From the NCBI RefSeq assembly GCF_002950945.1, contig NZ_CP012673.1, forward strand, positions 7,392,501 through 7,456,500: 64,000 bases of DNA, given 5' to 3'. The translations under genes and the position numbers were made by a program. Source of the stretch: Sorangium cellulosum (lineage in GTDB: Bacteria > Myxococcota_A > Polyangia > Polyangiales > Polyangiaceae). Below are positions 25,307-33,257 of this stretch, in pieces (position 1 is the stretch's first letter; the number at the start of each line of letters is the position of its first letter). The notes under the pieces were generated by a model. The model saw nothing but the letters and a program-made list of their open reading frames with translations, was not told the DNA's origin and ran no database searches.

Positions 25307-25568
25307 GGTGGATGAGCTCCGGTCGGTGGACGACGTCGGGCGTGATGCTCGCGCGCCTCCGGCGCGTAGGGTAGCCCTGATCGCGCGCGGGAACGCACGC
25401 CGACGCCGACACGTGCGGGTGGGCGGCGGAGGGCGCCCGCTCCGCGCGGGCTCGCTCGTGGGCGCGCCGGCGAGCCGGCGAGCCGACAAGCGAGCCAACA
25501 AAAGAGCGTGCCCGCCGGCTCGCGGCGCCTTCCATCCGATCGCGACCGGTACTAAGGTCCTCACCGCG

Positions 25569-25913
25569 ATGGCCGCGCCGGTGCTCCCGCGAATCCGCGT
25601 CCCTCACCCCCACGTGCGGTGTGACAGCCAGGTGCTCGCCGGCAGCCCGCACGTCGTCGGATCGCGCGTCCCGGTCCGGCGGCTCTGGGCCTGGCACCGC
25701 GGCGGCGCGTCGGTGGAGACGCTGCTCAAGCGGTACCCGAACCTCGGGGCGGCGCGCGTGCTCGACGCGCTCGCCTTCGCCTACGACAACCAGGATCTCG
25801 TCGAGGCCGATATCGCGCGCGAGCAGGCGCTCTTCGAGAAGAAGGGCGGGCCCACGGTCGGCGCGCGGCCGCTCTCGCAGCTCACCTTGCCCTTCGACGA
25901 CGACGACGCGTGA
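25569..25913 (+). CDS. DUF433 domain protein
   Basis: The 114-residue product carries the DUF433 pattern: a short beta hairpin (HVVGSRVPVRRLW) followed by a winged-helix-like section (VETLLKRYPNLGAARVLDALAFAYDNQ). DUF433 proteins are small DNA-binding-like proteins often paired with DUF5615 toxins as antitoxins. No such partner is beside it here, so it may be an orphan or act as a regulator. The C-terminus is acidic (DDDDA). The start is the first ATG after the zwf divergent region; it has no clear ribosome site. Confidence 0.78.
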   Translation: MAAPVLPRIRVPHPHVRCDSQVLAGSPHVVGSRVPVRRLWAWHRGGASVETLLKRYPNLGAARVLDALAFAYDNQDLVEADIAREQALFEKKGGPTVGARPLSQLTLPFDDDDA

Positions 25914-26185
25914 GCCCGCGGGCCCGCGCGACCCGGCTGCCGCCGCCGACACCCCGCCACATCCGCCGCGCGGCGCGCGCGGGGCGGCCTCAGCTTGTTT
26001 CTTTACAGCCATCGTGACTTGGGGCAATGAGGGCCCTCTCTCGCTGGGGCCCGAAGTGCGGGGCTGCTCGCCGTCGCGAGCGAGAGCCGCGCGGGATCGC
26101 GGCTGTCCCAGCTTTCAAGGTCGCGGTCGCTGGTGTAGGGTCCGCGGTCCATGGGGCGCCCATCGAGGTGCCGGAGGGTTTCTGA

Positions 26186-27484
26186 ATGAGCGTCAATCGA
26201 TGGAAGTTGTTCGCGATGCCCGTAGCCCTGCTCGGGCTGGCCTCGCCTCTCCTCGTGAACTGCGGCGGCAAGGGGATCCCGGGGGCGGATAACCTGCCGG
26301 GGCCCGCCGGTGATCTGGCGTCGGCCGCGGGCGGCTGCGAGGAGCTGAAGAACGGCGGGATCGCGAACCTGAAGTTCGAGGGTGGCGCCGACGTCGACGC
26401 CAAGATCAAGGGCTTCCTCGAGGCGGCCGCGTCGCTCGACAAGCTGACGGCGGACATGGAGGCGAGCCTCATCGCCTCGTGCGGCAAGCTCGGCAAGGAC
26501 CTCGGCATGAGCGAGGGCGAGCTCAAGGCGGAGCCGAGCGGCGGCAAGGGCGCCGAGAAGGTCTGCAACGCGGTGTCGGCCAAGGTGAACGCCGCCGTGA
26601 AGGCGAACGCCGAGGCGAAGCTCGCCGTCGCGATCGACCCCCCGAAGTGCTACGCGGACATCAACGCGATGTCCGAGTGCCTCGGCTCCTGCGGCCCCGC
26701 GTTCGAGCCGGGCAAGCTCCAGGCGTCCTGCGAGGGCGGCGAGATCAGCGGCAAGTGCGACGCGGAGTGCAAGGGCAAGTGCTCCGTCGAGGCGGGCGCG
26801 GCCTGCAGCGGCGCCTGCAAGGCGACCTGCGAGGGGAAGTGCGACGCCAACTTCAAGGGCACCTGCGGCGGCAAGTGCGACGGCAAGTGCGACGGCAAGG
26901 ACTCGAAGGGCGCCGCGTGCGCGGGCACCTGCGACGGCAAGTGCGACGCCAAGGCCGAGGGGACCTGCGGGGGCACCTGTGACGGCTCCTGCACGGGCAC
27001 CTGCGAGCTCAAGGCGGCCGCGAAGTGCACCGGCTCGTGCTCGGGCGGCTGCAGCGCCGAGATCAAGGAGCCGAAGTGCTCGGGCGAGATCCAGCCCCCC
27101 AAGGTCGACGTCACGTGCCGCACGCAGTGCGCCGTGAAGACGGCCTCGTCGGCGACCTGTGATCCGCCGAACGTCCGCATCGTGGCGAACGGCAAGGTGA
27201 ACGCGGACGCGCAGAAGCTCATCGACGCGCTCCAGACGTCGCTCCCGGCGATCGCGAAGGTCCAGCTCGGGACCGGCAAGAAGCTGGCGGCGGCGGTGTC
27301 GGGCGTCGGCAAGGCGGGCGCCGAGGTCAAGGACGCGGCGCTCAAGGCGGGCGGCAAGGCGGTGGCCTGCGTCGCGGCCGCGGTCGACGCGTCGGCGAGC
27401 GCCACGGCCTCGATCGACGTGAACATCAAGGCGAGCGCGAGCGTCAGCGGCTCGGCGAGCGGCTCGGCCAGCGGCGGGACCTGA
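26186..27484 (+). CDS. Cysteine-rich repeat lipoprotein
   Basis: GGAGG lies eight bases upstream of the ATG. The signal peptide ends in a lipobox (LLVNC, cysteine 26), so the protein is likely lipid-anchored in the envelope. Residues about 40-150 are helical. Between Cys155 and Cys325 there are 28 cysteines in 171 residues, mostly in four-residue steps such as GKCDGKC and GTCGGTC separated by Lys/Gly/Asp. This could form a disulphide ladder or a metal-binding rod. A helical region and a Ser/Ala/Gly-rich tail (SGSASGSASGG) follow. I know similar uncharacterised proteins from myxobacteria, but no function. A GC hairpin just after the stop may terminate the transcript. Confidence 0.82.
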   Translation: MSVNRWKLFAMPVALLGLASPLLVNCGGKGIPGADNLPGPAGDLASAAGGCEELKNGGIANLKFEGGADVDAKIKGFLEAAASLDKLTADMEASLIASCGKLGKDLGMSEGELKAEPSGGKGAEKVCNAVSAKVNAAVKANAEAKLAVAIDPPKCYADINAMSECLGSCGPAFEPGKLQASCEGGEISGKCDAECKGKCSVEAGAACSGACKATCEGKCDANFKGTCGGKCDGKCDGKDSKGAACAGTCDGKCDAKAEGTCGGTCDGSCTGTCELKAAAKCTGSCSGGCSAEIKEPKCSGEIQPPKVDVTCRTQCAVKTASSATCDPPNVRIVANGKVNADAQKLIDALQTSLPAIAKVQLGTGKKLAAAVSGVGKAGAEVKDAALKAGGKAVACVAAAVDASASATASIDVNIKASASVSGSASGSASGGT

Positions 27485-27504
27485 TCCCGGAGCGGCGCGA
27501 GGCG

Positions 27505-27545
27505 GCGGCGGCGGTTCCCTCCGGGGGGCCGCCGCCGTTGTCATT
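27505..27545 (+). terminator. Candidate terminator of the cysteine-rich lipoprotein gene
   Basis: CGGCGGCGG (27505-27513) pairs perfectly with CCGCCGCCG (27529-27537) across a 15-base loop, followed by TTGTCATTT. The T tract is imperfect. It lies 20 bases after the stop codon. Confidence 0.4.
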
Positions 27546-27587
27546 TCGATGGCAAGAGCGTGGGGCTCATTACCAGCCTACCGGGCG

Positions 27588-27624
27588 AACATGGGTGTCG
27601 GCCGCCCGAGGTGACATCCATGTT
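27588..27624. promoter_or_regulatory. Imperfect inverted repeat, possible operator
   Basis: AACATGGGTGTC (27588-27599) and GACATCCATGTT (27613-27624) match in 11 of 12 positions as an inverted repeat with a 13-base spacer. It is far (about 310 bases) from the next start codon, so its target gene is unclear. Confidence 0.3.
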
Positions 27625-27933
27625 TCTTGTCCAGACATGCGGCGTGCTGCAAGGTCGTTGAGGCACTCTGCAGCTCGCGGCGCCTGTCTCGGACGCCCGC
27701 CCGCGGCGCGGCGCGCCGACGTGGATATACCGTGGAAGTGTGGAAGTGCACCCGGAGCGCGCAGGGCCCGGAGCGCCGCGCAACCTGCGCGACACACGCC
27801 GGGCGAGCCGCCCCGCCCGCGGCGGAGCCCACGTTCGTCGTGGCGGAGGCCACTGCGCGCCGTCACGGCCGCGCGTCCACGCTATCATGGAGGTTCGGCT
27901 GGCAGTGACGGGGTACTCGGAAGGGCAGGAGTG

Positions 27934-30900
27934 ATGATCGGCGGTCCCTTGATCGAGCGCGGAGCCAGGATCGGCGAGTACACGATCGACTCGCCCCTCG
28001 GCGAAGGCGGCTTCGGCGCCGTGTTCCGCGGCCGCGACGAGGCCGGCAACGACGCCGCCATCAAGATCTTCAAGGAAGTGAGCTCGCAGAGCGCCGGGCA
28101 GCTGCTCGTGCAGCAGAACGAGATCGAGGCGCTCCTCCGGCTGCGGCACCCGGCGCTCGTCAAGCTGTGCTCGTACGGTGTCCTGGACGGCGTCGGCCTC
28201 TACCTCGCGATGGAGCTCGTCGAGGGCGAGACGCTCGACCGGTACCTCGCGCGGATGCGGAAGCTCGACACCATCGAGGCCCTGCGCATCGCGCGCCGCG
28301 TGGCGGAGGCGCTCGCGCACTGCCACGCGCTCAACGTGCTGCACCTCGACCTCAAGCCGAGCAACATCGTCCTCACCGATCCGTACGAGCCCAGGCTCAA
28401 GATCCTCGACTTCGGCCTGGCCACGCTCACGGTGAGCTTCCAGCCCGAGCACGCCCGCGTCAACGCGGGCACCATCGCCTACCTCGCCCCCGAGTGCCTG
28501 ACGCGCGGCGGGATCGGGCGCCCGAGCCCCCGGATGGACCTCTACGCGGTCGGCGTCGTGCTCTACGAGCTGCTCTCCGGCCGGCTGCCGTTCTCGGGCA
28601 GCACCGTGCCCAGCATCATCCAGCAGAAGGTCCAGGGCGCCCTGGTGCCGCTCGCCAAGGTCGCGCCGGAGACGCCGGCGCCGGTCGTCGCGCTCGTGGA
28701 CGAGCTCCTGGAGCGCGATCCGGCGCGGCGCTTCGCGAGCGCGGCCCGGCTCTGCGCGCGGCTCAAGGAGCTCTACTACGTCACGCTCCACGGCGCCGCG
28801 TCGCTCACCTCGAGCGAGGCCGAAGGGCCCGCGGATGGCGACGCCGCCGCGGCCGAGGCCGCCGACGACGCGCCGCTGCTCGGCCGCGCGCAGGAGCTCG
28901 GGCGGCTCACGGAGCTGCTCCAGGGCGCGGTGCGCGGCGAGCCGCGGCCGGCCGTGGTCGTCGGCGACACGGGCGTCGGCAAGAGCCGCCTCGTCGCCGA
29001 GCTGCTCCGGAGCGTGGAGCAGGCCGGCGCGACGATCGTCGCCTACGGGCGGTGCCGCGAGCTCTCCGGGCTCGTCCCCTACTCCGCGATCCGCGAGGCG
29101 CTGACGCAGATCGCGCTCTGGCTGGAGCGGCACACGGACAGCCGCGCGGCGCGCATCCGCCGGCTGGTCAGCCTGGTGATCGCCGAGGACGCCGGCCTGC
29201 TCCAGGAGCTCGCCCCGGAGCTCGTCCGCGCCGTCGGCCTCGCCGACGAGGGCGGCGTGATCGGCCCGGGCGGGACGCGCTGGATCGCCGATCTCATCCT
29301 GCGGCTGCTCGGCGCGATCGCCGAGGAGATCCCCGTGGTCTTCGCGATCGAGGACGTGCACTGGGCCGACGAGGCGACGTGCGAGGTGCTCACGCGGCTC
29401 TCGGACCAGCTCGGCGAGAAGCCGATCCTGCTGCTCGGCACGGCCCGGCCGCCTTACCCCGGCGGGCGCGGCACGGCCGGCGGATCGATCCCGCCGCCGG
29501 CCTCGGCCGGGATCCGCAGCGCGCCGCCCGGCTCGTCGCCGATGACGCCGCGGGGGGCGGGCTGGCTGTCCTGGAAGGACGTCGAGCGCCTCGACCTCGG
29601 GCCGCTCCCCCCGGAGGCGAACCGGGCGCTGCTCTCCGCGCTCGGCCGCGGCGCCGGCGACGACCTCGTGCAGGAGCTCGTGCGCCGCGTGCCGCTGCTC
29701 GGCGCGGGCAACCCGCTCTTCAACATCCAGGTCGTCCGCAACATGGAGGCCGAGGGCTTCCTGCAGCGCGGCCGGGGCGGCGCGCTCGAGCTCTCCCGCG
29801 GCGACGCGGAGTACCTCGCGCCCGCGTCGGTCTCGGACGTGCTCTCGCGCAGCATCGAGGCGCTCGACCCGACGGCGGTCCAGCTCCTCGGCGTGGCCGC
29901 GCTCATCGGCCGCCAGTTCCTGCGCGACGACCTGGTGGCGCTCGGCCTCTTCGACCCCGCGGAGGTCGACCGAGCGCTGCGCGACGCCGCCGCGCACTGC
30001 GTGTGCGTGAGCGAGGACGGCGGCCTCACGTCGTTCTCCCACGACGCGGCGCGCGAGCAGCTCGCCGCCCGCGTGCCGCCCGAGGAGCGCGGCGAGCACC
30101 ACCGCCGGATCGCGCGCCGCATCGAGCAGCGCGGCGGCGACCCCGGGACGCTCGCGCACCACCTGGAGCGCGCGGGCGACCTCGACCGCGCGGCGTCGAC
30201 GTACCTGCTCGCGGCGCTCGAGGCCGACCGGCTCCAGGACCCGCACGGCGCCAGCCGGCGGCTCCGGCAGGCGCTCGGGCTGCTCGAGCGGCTGCCGCTC
30301 GACGCGGCGCGCGTGGAGCTCCGGGCCCGCTGCGCCCACGAGCTCGCGCGTGTGGCCTGCCTGCTCGGCAGCACGGCGGAGCCGCTCGATCTGCTCCGCC
30401 GCACGTCCGCCGCGCTGCCGGAGACGCCGCTCGTGACGGCGGCGCTCAGCAGCGCGCTGTCGCGCGTGCACTACGTGCGCGGCGAGTTCGCCGACGCGGT
30501 GGCGCACAGCCGCAAGGCGCTCGCGGCGATCGGCGCGAGCCCCGAGCTCCGCCGCTACCAGTGCCTGCCCGCGAACATCCTCGGGCGGGCGCTGTGCGCG
30601 GCCGGCAAGGTCGGCGCGGCGCTCGAGCCGCTCCGCCGCGGCTGCGAGCTCGCCGACGCGGCGGGCGAGTACATCGAGCTCTGCCACTCGCGCGGCATCC
30701 TCTGCGTCGCGCTGAGCCAGGCGGGCCTGTACGCCGAGGCCGAGCTCTGCGTGTCGGAGGCCTCGCGCATCGCCGAGCGCCTGCACGATCCGGTGCGGCT
30801 ACTCGGCACGTGGTTCTACTACGCGGTGCTCGCCGAGGGCCGGTTCGACTGGGATCTCGGGGTGCGGTCGACCACGCAGCTGCTATCGTACGCCGAGGAG

Positions 30901-31833
30901 CACGGCCTGAGCGGGCTCTACCTGTACTTGGGCACGATGTACGCGGGCCGGCACCAGTTCCACGTGGGCCACCTCTCCCGGGCGCGGGTGCTGCTCTCGA
31001 ACTCGTGCAACCTGAGCAGCGTGCTCGGCATCGGCATGGGACGCGGCTGGGCCGAGGGGTTCCTCGGCGACGTGTTCTTCGTCCAGGGCTCGCTCCCGGA
31101 GGCGCTCGCCGCCTACGAGCGGGCGATCGAGATCGGCTCGGCCGGCTCGGGCGACGCCTACGCGGTGGGCCTCGGCCAGGTCGGTCGGGCGCACGTGGCG
31201 GCGCTCCAGGGCCGGCCCGCCGACGAGGTGAGGGCGTATGGCCAGGAGGCGGCCGAGTTCATCCGTGGATCGGGCAACCGCACGCAGCTCGTGACGGCGC
31301 TCGAGCGCTTCGCCGAGGCGCTCGAGGCGATCGGGGACGAGGCGGGCGCGCATGCCGTCCGCGAGGAGCGCGCGGCGCTCGTGGAGGAGATCGGCCTGAC
31401 GGAGCCGACGTTCTGGCCGCGACCTCCGGCCGATGCGGCGTTCCAGGGCCGCCCGCGGGCGTACTGGAACGCGCTGCCCCGCGCGCTGAAGCCGGCCCGC
31501 CCGCGCAACCTGGGCACGACGGAGACCGTCGGCGCGACCCTGGCGGACCTCGCGGAGGCGGCGACGCTCGCGGTGCCCGAGGAGGACGTCAGCCGCGCCA
31601 CCCGCGAGGACGTCGGCCCCGCCACCGATCAGGCCGTCGGCCCCGACACGAGGGAGGACGTCGGCCCCGCGCTCAGGGAGGGCGCCGGCCCCGCGATCAG
31701 GGAGGGCGCCGGCCCCGCGACGCTCGTGAGCATCCCGCGCCTCCGCCACGTGACCTTGCTGGAGACGCTCGCCTCGGTGGAGGGCTTCATCCCGTGCTTC
31801 GACGAACCGGAGACTCCCCCGGTGGCGCGGTGA
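27934..31833 (+). CDS. Ser/Thr protein kinase fused to AAA ATPase and TPR-like region
   Basis: This 1299-residue signalling protein starts with a kinase domain: Gly-rich loop LGEGGFG at 22-28, Lys44, catalytic loop HLDLKPSN at 137-144 (Leu replaces the usual Arg of HRD) and DFG at 159-161. An AAA/ORC-type ATPase follows, with Walker A GDTGVGKS at 344-351 and a Walker B-like AIEDVHWADE. From about 760 to 1150 the sequence is a helical array resembling tetratricopeptide repeats. The tail holds short EDVGPAT/EGAGPA repeats. The layout matches large kinases that combine AcyB/MalT-like ATPase and TPR sensing modules, frequent in myxobacteria. The ATG at 27934 follows GGAAGGGCAGGAG; the GTG one codon earlier is possible. 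Substrates unknown. The stop overlaps the plsC-like start. Confidence 0.88.
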   Translation: MIGGPLIERGARIGEYTIDSPLGEGGFGAVFRGRDEAGNDAAIKIFKEVSSQSAGQLLVQQNEIEALLRLRHPALVKLCSYGVLDGVGLYLAMELVEGETLDRYLARMRKLDTIEALRIARRVAEALAHCHALNVLHLDLKPSNIVLTDPYEPRLKILDFGLATLTVSFQPEHARVNAGTIAYLAPECLTRGGIGRPSPRMDLYAVGVVLYELLSGRLPFSGSTVPSIIQQKVQGALVPLAKVAPETPAPVVALVDELLERDPARRFASAARLCARLKELYYVTLHGAASLTSSEAEGPADGDAAAAEAADDAPLLGRAQELGRLTELLQGAVRGEPRPAVVVGDTGVGKSRLVAELLRSVEQAGATIVAYGRCRELSGLVPYSAIREALTQIALWLERHTDSRAARIRRLVSLVIAEDAGLLQELAPELVRAVGLADEGGVIGPGGTRWIADLILRLLGAIAEEIPVVFAIEDVHWADEATCEVLTRLSDQLGEKPILLLGTARPPYPGGRGTAGGSIPPPASAGIRSAPPGSSPMTPRGAGWLSWKDVERLDLGPLPPEANRALLSALGRGAGDDLVQELVRRVPLLGAGNPLFNIQVVRNMEAEGFLQRGRGGALELSRGDAEYLAPASVSDVLSRSIEALDPTAVQLLGVAALIGRQFLRDDLVALGLFDPAEVDRALRDAAAHCVCVSEDGGLTSFSHDAAREQLAARVPPEERGEHHRRIARRIEQRGGDPGTLAHHLERAGDLDRAASTYLLAALEADRLQDPHGASRRLRQALGLLERLPLDAARVELRARCAHELARVACLLGSTAEPLDLLRRTSAALPETPLVTAALSSALSRVHYVRGEFADAVAHSRKALAAIGASPELRRYQCLPANILGRALCAAGKVGAALEPLRRGCELADAAGEYIELCHSRGILCVALSQAGLYAEAELCVSEASRIAERLHDPVRLLGTWFYYAVLAEGRFDWDLGVRSTTQLLSYAEEHGLSGLYLYLGTMYAGRHQFHVGHLSRARVLLSNSCNLSSVLGIGMGRGWAEGFLGDVFFVQGSLPEALAAYERAIEIGSAGSGDAYAVGLGQVGRAHVAALQGRPADEVRAYGQEAAEFIRGSGNRTQLVTALERFAEALEAIGDEAGAHAVREERAALVEEIGLTEPTFWPRPPADAAFQGRPRAYWNALPRALKPARPRNLGTTETVGATLADLAEAATLAVPEEDVSRATREDVGPATDQAVGPDTREDVGPALREGAGPAIREGAGPATLVSIPRLRHVTLLETLASVEGFIPCFDEPETPPVAR

Positions 31834-32582
31834 CGCCGGGCCCCGTCGGGGTCGTGCGCACGGCGCTCGCCCAGGCGTGGGCGATGCTGTTCCTGCTCGT
31901 GCTGCTCCCCGTCGGCCTGCTCTGCTTCCCCTTCGACCCGCGGCAGCGGATGCACGACCGGCTCTCGGTCGTATGGGCGCGCGGCGCGCTCTGGCTCGCC
32001 GGCGTGCGCGTCGAGGCCGCGGGGGTCGAGCACGTGCGTCCGGGCGAGCGGTACGTGGTCGCGGCGAACCACCAGAGCGCGCTCGACATCCTGGCGCTGC
32101 TCGTGGTGCTGCAGGGGCGCACGCCGATCCGGTTCCTCGCGAAGCGCGCGCTGTTCCACGTGCCGCTGCTCGGCTGGGGCATGCGCCTCTACGGCCACAC
32201 CCCGGTCGACCGGCGGGCGAGCCGCGGCGCGGCGGCGGACCTCGGCGAGGCGCAGCGCAACGTGATGCGGCGCTGGTCGACGGTGTTCTTCCCGGAGGGG
32301 ACGCGGAGCGCGACGGGCAGGCTGCTGCCGTTCCGGCTGGGCGCCTTCCGGACCGCCTCGGCCGCGGGCGCGCGTGTCCTTCCGGTGACCATCGACGGCT
32401 CGGGCGCGCTCCTGCCGAAGGGCCGCTACGCCGTCACGCCGGGCGTCGTGCGGGTCGTGGTGCACCCGCCCGAGGGCCCGCCGGGGCCGTCGCCCGAGGA
32501 GCTCCGCGCCGCCGCGGACGCGTGCCGCGCGGCGGTGGCCGCGGCGCTGCCGGAGCCCCAGCGCGACGGGGCCGAGGCTTGA
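31830..32582 (+). CDS. 1-acyl-sn-glycerol-3-phosphate acyltransferase (PlsC family)
   Basis: The 250-residue protein has one N-terminal membrane segment (about 10-32) and the acyltransferase motifs NHQSALD (the HX4D catalytic pair), FPEGTRS (glycerol phosphate binding) and VTIDGSG. It would transfer an acyl chain to lysophosphatidic acid at the inner membrane to give phosphatidic acid. The GTG start overlaps the kinase stop as GTGA, so it is translationally coupled to that kinase, an unusual pairing that hints at controlled lipid synthesis but does not prove it. The length is normal for the family. Confidence 0.88.
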   Translation: MTPGPVGVVRTALAQAWAMLFLLVLLPVGLLCFPFDPRQRMHDRLSVVWARGALWLAGVRVEAAGVEHVRPGERYVVAANHQSALDILALLVVLQGRTPIRFLAKRALFHVPLLGWGMRLYGHTPVDRRASRGAAADLGEAQRNVMRRWSTVFFPEGTRSATGRLLPFRLGAFRTASAAGARVLPVTIDGSGALLPKGRYAVTPGVVRVVVHPPEGPPGPSPEELRAAADACRAAVAAALPEPQRDGAEA

Positions 32583-32600
32583 CTCGGCGCGCGCGGCCCC

Positions 32601-32900
32601 GTGGGCGCGTGCAGCGGAGATGTCGATTTCCCCTGCCAGTTCGATCCGTGGGTGAGCCGCACCGCGGCGCGCTGCCAGGAGGAGACGGGCTGCAAGACGA
32701 ACGGCTGGCTGGAAGTGGGGATGGACGACGACGGCTGCGTCGTGGAAATCGGCATGGATGAGCCGAACGACGAGATCGTCGCGTGCCTCGTCGCGGAGTT
32801 CGGCGCCGTGCGCTGCCCCTGCACCGCCGGCCGGACTATCTACTTCTTCGGCCTCGGCAACGCGGGAGTCTGCCCCGACGACAGGCCACCTCCGGGCTGA
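32601..32900 (+). CDS. Small cysteine-rich protein, possibly missing its N-terminus
   Basis: The 99-residue frame has coding-type codon bias and ten cysteines in a pattern that looks like a folded extracytoplasmic domain (FPCQFDPWVSRTAARCQEET, DDDGCVVEIGMDEPNDE, AVRCPCTAGRT). Only 18 bases separate it from the plsC stop and no signal peptide precedes the first cysteine, although disulphide proteins of this kind are normally exported. The GTG at 32601 is the only start codon available, and no ribosome site is clear. Either the N-terminus was lost or the protein is cytoplasmic and binds metal. Family not recognised. Confidence 0.5.
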   Translation: MGACSGDVDFPCQFDPWVSRTAARCQEETGCKTNGWLEVGMDDDGCVVEIGMDEPNDEIVACLVAEFGAVRCPCTAGRTIYFFGLGNAGVCPDDRPPPG

Positions 32901-33257
32901 AGCCGCGGTGGCGGCTCCCGGGCGCGATCCGGCGCTGTCGAGCTCCCGCGGCGGCGAGCACGCAGCTCCCGAGCGCCGTGCACGCGACCGCCGGCGAGAG
33001 CAGCCGCTCCGGTGATGCGCGCGTCGTAGCGTTGTCGTCCCGACGCATCAGACGAACATCGTAGGAACCAGTAATCCCCCGATGTGCTCAGGTTTTTTCC
33101 GCTAGCGTGCCTTGCCCAAAAAGCCCGACGCGATCCGAGCTCGTCGGGTGCACATCCGCGCGACGACGAGCTCCGAGCTCGGGAGCGCGTGTTTTTTTGC
33201 GCACATCCCTGGCGCGGCGCCCCGGTTGTCATGAGTATAAGGCACCCCGACGCACTC
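32901..33257. other. Intergenic region before the CheB-CheR kinase
   Basis: No gene is supported. It contains T-runs at 33093-33098 and 33192-33198 and a 10-bp perfect stem at 33137-33173. The drop in G/C content close to 33200-33260 fits a promoter region, but no clear hexamers are seen. Confidence 0.4.
33137..33173. promoter_or_regulatory. Hairpin in the leader of the CheB-CheR kinase
   Basis: GAGCTCGTCG (33137-33146) and CGACGAGCTC (33164-33173) are perfect reverse complements with a 17-base loop. A T7 run follows 18 bases later, too distant for a classical terminator. It could be an operator or leader structure for the gene starting at 33258. Confidence 0.3.

Larger units (their letters stand above)
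27485..27933. other. Intergenic region before the kinase-AAA gene
   Basis: No gene is supported over these 449 bases. It contains a GC hairpin right after the cysteine-rich gene, an imperfect 12-bp inverted repeat at 27588-27624, and a TATCAT (27883-27888) that could be a -10 box but has no good -35 partner. Codon bias of the large downstream gene begins only at 27934. Confidence 0.4.

Noticed and set aside
25197..25568. Longer N-terminus for the DUF433 protein
   Set aside because: The extension overlaps zwf on the other strand and is Arg/Ser noise; the ATG at 25569 fits the family length.
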